Assembly (NCBI GenBank): GCA_005793615.1
Contig: SXRI01000403.1
Location: 1 to 7,107 of the forward strand
Source of the DNA: Bdellovibrionales bacterium
GTDB lineage: Bacteria; Bdellovibrionota; Bdellovibrionia; Bdellovibrionales; JAMPXM01
Reading direction: 5' to 3'
DNA: 7,107 nucleotides
This document shows, piece after piece, positions 5,864 to 7,107 of this stretch (its first letter is position 1; each line of letters begins with the position of its first letter). Position numbers and translations under genes: made by a program. Under the pieces are notes generated by a model. That model did not search any database. It was not told where the DNA came from and saw only the letters and a list, made by a program, of their open reading frames with translations.

Positions 5864-6670
5864 CTAAATTTCTTCACCACGAATGAAGCGCGCTAGCTTG
5901 CCGCCGCCTGAAGCTGATTCCAGCTCCTCGCGAGTGCCAATGGCTTGCACGCGACCATCCAAAAGCAGTGCGATCCGGTCACAAACAGCGAACACACTCG
6001 GCATGTCATGGGTAACGAATAGCGAAGTCACCCCTTTATTCTTCAAACGCAAAATCATCTCTTGTATACGAATCGTATTGTAAGGATCAAGGCCGGCGGT
6101 CGGCTCGTCATAGAGAACGACTTTCGGCTGCAGGATGATCGAACGCGCAAGGCCCACTCGTTTTTGCATGCCGCCGGAAAGGTTGGCCGGCATGGTTGTC
6201 TCGCTGCCCTCCAGGCCGAATTCGCAAAGTTGTTCGTGAATACGTTCGGCAATCTCAAATTCATTGAGTTTGGTATGCGCGCGAAGCGGGTAAGCAAGGT
6301 TCTCGTAGACATTCATCGAGTCAAAAAGAGCTCCGTTTTGAAAGACGTAGGCGACCTTTTTGCGGACTTCAATCAACTCATGCTCGCGCTTGGTAGTGAT
6401 ATCCAGCCCGTCGACAATGATTTTGCCGGCATCAGCACGTTCGAGACCAATCAGACTTCGTAAAATGACGGATTTGCCAGCACCAGAGCCGCCAAGAAGC
6501 CCCAGGCATTCGCCGCGGTAAACCTTGAAGCTGACATCGCGGTGAACGAGCTTGTTGCCGAATCGCTTTTGAAAGCCCTGAAACTCGACCACCACCTTTG
6601 AGTCGTCACCGATCATCGGGCCATTAAAGTCTTTGTTTTTCGTCGAGGAGATAACTTCCATCGGATTCAT
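5864..6670 (-). CDS. mlaF: MlaF-type ABC transporter ATP-binding protein
   Basis: 268 residues, cytoplasmic, energising the MCE lipid transporter. Walker A GGSGAGKS is at 60-67, the Q-loop 'VFQNGALFDSMNVYENLAYPLR' has Gln111, the signature LSGGM is at 164-168, Walker B 'VVLYDEP' at 184-190 has the catalytic Glu189, and the switch His221 is in VTHD. 'GALFDSMNVYEN' and 'LSGGMQKRVGLARS' are characteristic of the MlaF/Ttg2A subfamily rather than of generic importers. All catalytic residues are present. The first ATG overlaps the permease stop (TAATG). GAGAGG lies only 2 nt before it but 11 nt before the in-frame Met4 at 6661, so translation may start there. An extension of about 25 residues precedes the usual family start. 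Confidence 0.95.
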   Translation of the reverse strand: MNPMEVISSTKNKDFNGPMIGDDSKVVVEFQGFQKRFGNKLVHRDVSFKVYRGECLGLLGGSGAGKSVILRSLIGLERADAGKIIVDGLDITTKREHELIEVRKKVAYVFQNGALFDSMNVYENLAYPLRAHTKLNEFEIAERIHEQLCEFGLEGSETTMPANLSGGMQKRVGLARSIILQPKVVLYDEPTAGLDPYNTIRIQEMILRLKNKGVTSLFVTHDMPSVFAVCDRIALLLDGRVQAIGTREELESASGGGKLARFIRGEEI

Positions 6671-7107
6671 TACCTCTCGAAGAGAAAGAAGAAGGCTTTT
6701 GTCAGAAAGAAGTCACCAATGAGAATCATGACCGAAGAAACCACTACCGCGCGCGTAGTCGCGGTGCCGACGCCCTGGGTGCCGCCGCGGACATTCATGC
6801 CGAAGTAACAGGAGGTCACGCTAATGAAAAAAGCGAAGAAAAAGGTTTTGCCAATGCCGGTGAGGTAGTCTTTGACCTGAACGGTGGTGAACATTTTTTC
6901 GAGACAAAACATTGGATCGAGGCCTAGTTCCCAAACTTCCACAGCGAGACTGCCAAGAATTCCAAAAGCATTGCCAAGTGCCACGAGCAGCGGCGCTGCA
7001 ATCAAGCAAGCAATGATACGCGGAATGACGATACGTTTAATGGGCGAGGTGCCAAGAGCACGAATGGCATCGATTTGCTGCGTGACCTTCATCGAGCCGA
7101 TCTCCGA
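6670..7107 (-). CDS. mlaE: MlaE-type ABC lipid transporter permease, C-terminal part
   Basis: The reading frame is open to the right edge; the last codons give SEIGS before the first methionine, so that methionine is internal. About 145 of the usual 250-260 residues are present. Family blocks are 'EIGSMKVTQQIDAIRALGTSPIKRIVIPR' (in two parts, the signature of MlaE/permease_MlaE) and 'CYFGMNVRGGTQGVGTATTRAVVVSS' near the end, with hydrophobic helices between. In the family a dimer of this protein forms the inner-membrane core on which the MCE ring sits. The stop TAA shares one base with the ATPase start codon, so the two are probably translationally coupled. The N-terminus and the operon promoter lie outside the window. 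Confidence 0.95.
   Translation of the reverse strand, partial: SEIGSMKVTQQIDAIRALGTSPIKRIVIPRIIACLIAAPLLVALGNAFGILGSLAVEVWELGLDPMFCLEKMFTTVQVKDYLTGIGKTFFFAFFISVTSCYFGMNVRGGTQGVGTATTRAVVVSSVMILIGDFFLTKAFFFLFER

Overview
The window looks like chromosomal DNA from a Gram-negative bacterium of roughly 50% GC. It encodes an Mla-type outer-membrane lipid transport system (MlaE, MlaF and an MCE protein) next to a folate-dependent TrmFO. TrmFO is common in Gram-positives and in the former Deltaproteobacteria and Bdellovibrionota but rare in gammaproteobacteria. A Bdellovibrio-like or other delta-type lineage is therefore my best guess. It is an inference from gene content, not a proven assignment.

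Layout, right to left. From the right edge to 3994 runs a minus-strand operon: the C-terminal part of an MlaE-type permease (cut by the window edge), an MlaF-type ATPase, an MlaD/MCE-type substrate-binding protein, and a single-pass membrane protein whose C-terminal domain looks like an M23/LytM peptidase that has lost its catalytic histidines. Spacing is tight (1-nt overlap, 38 nt, 20 nt). The first three genes form the inner-membrane ABC lipid transporter. The fourth may tie it to the peptidoglycan or cell wall.

From 3474 to 4046, on the plus strand, lies a DUF721/DciA-like gene. Its 3' end overlaps the LytM-like gene tail to tail by 53 bp. Its start is only 17 bp from the start of the divergent trmFO gene, so promoters for both genes must lie inside the neighbour's coding sequence. 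trmFO (3456 down to 1855) overlaps by 8 bp the start of an MFS_3-type exporter gene (1862 down to 594), so these two probably form one transcript.

The leftmost 593 bp are poorly resolved. A plus-strand frame entering from the left edge resembles the C-terminal half of an AbrB/SpoVT-like domain. A minus-strand frame facing it could encode a small exported Ala/Val-rich protein. The DNA there carries two 9-bp-period repeat arrays. Separately, trmFO and the DUF721 gene each carry a 12-bp-period array coding for tetrapeptide repeats in a non-conserved tail. Short codon-phased tandem repeats are thus a recurring feature of this window. I see no tRNA, rRNA, CRISPR array or complete insertion sequence.
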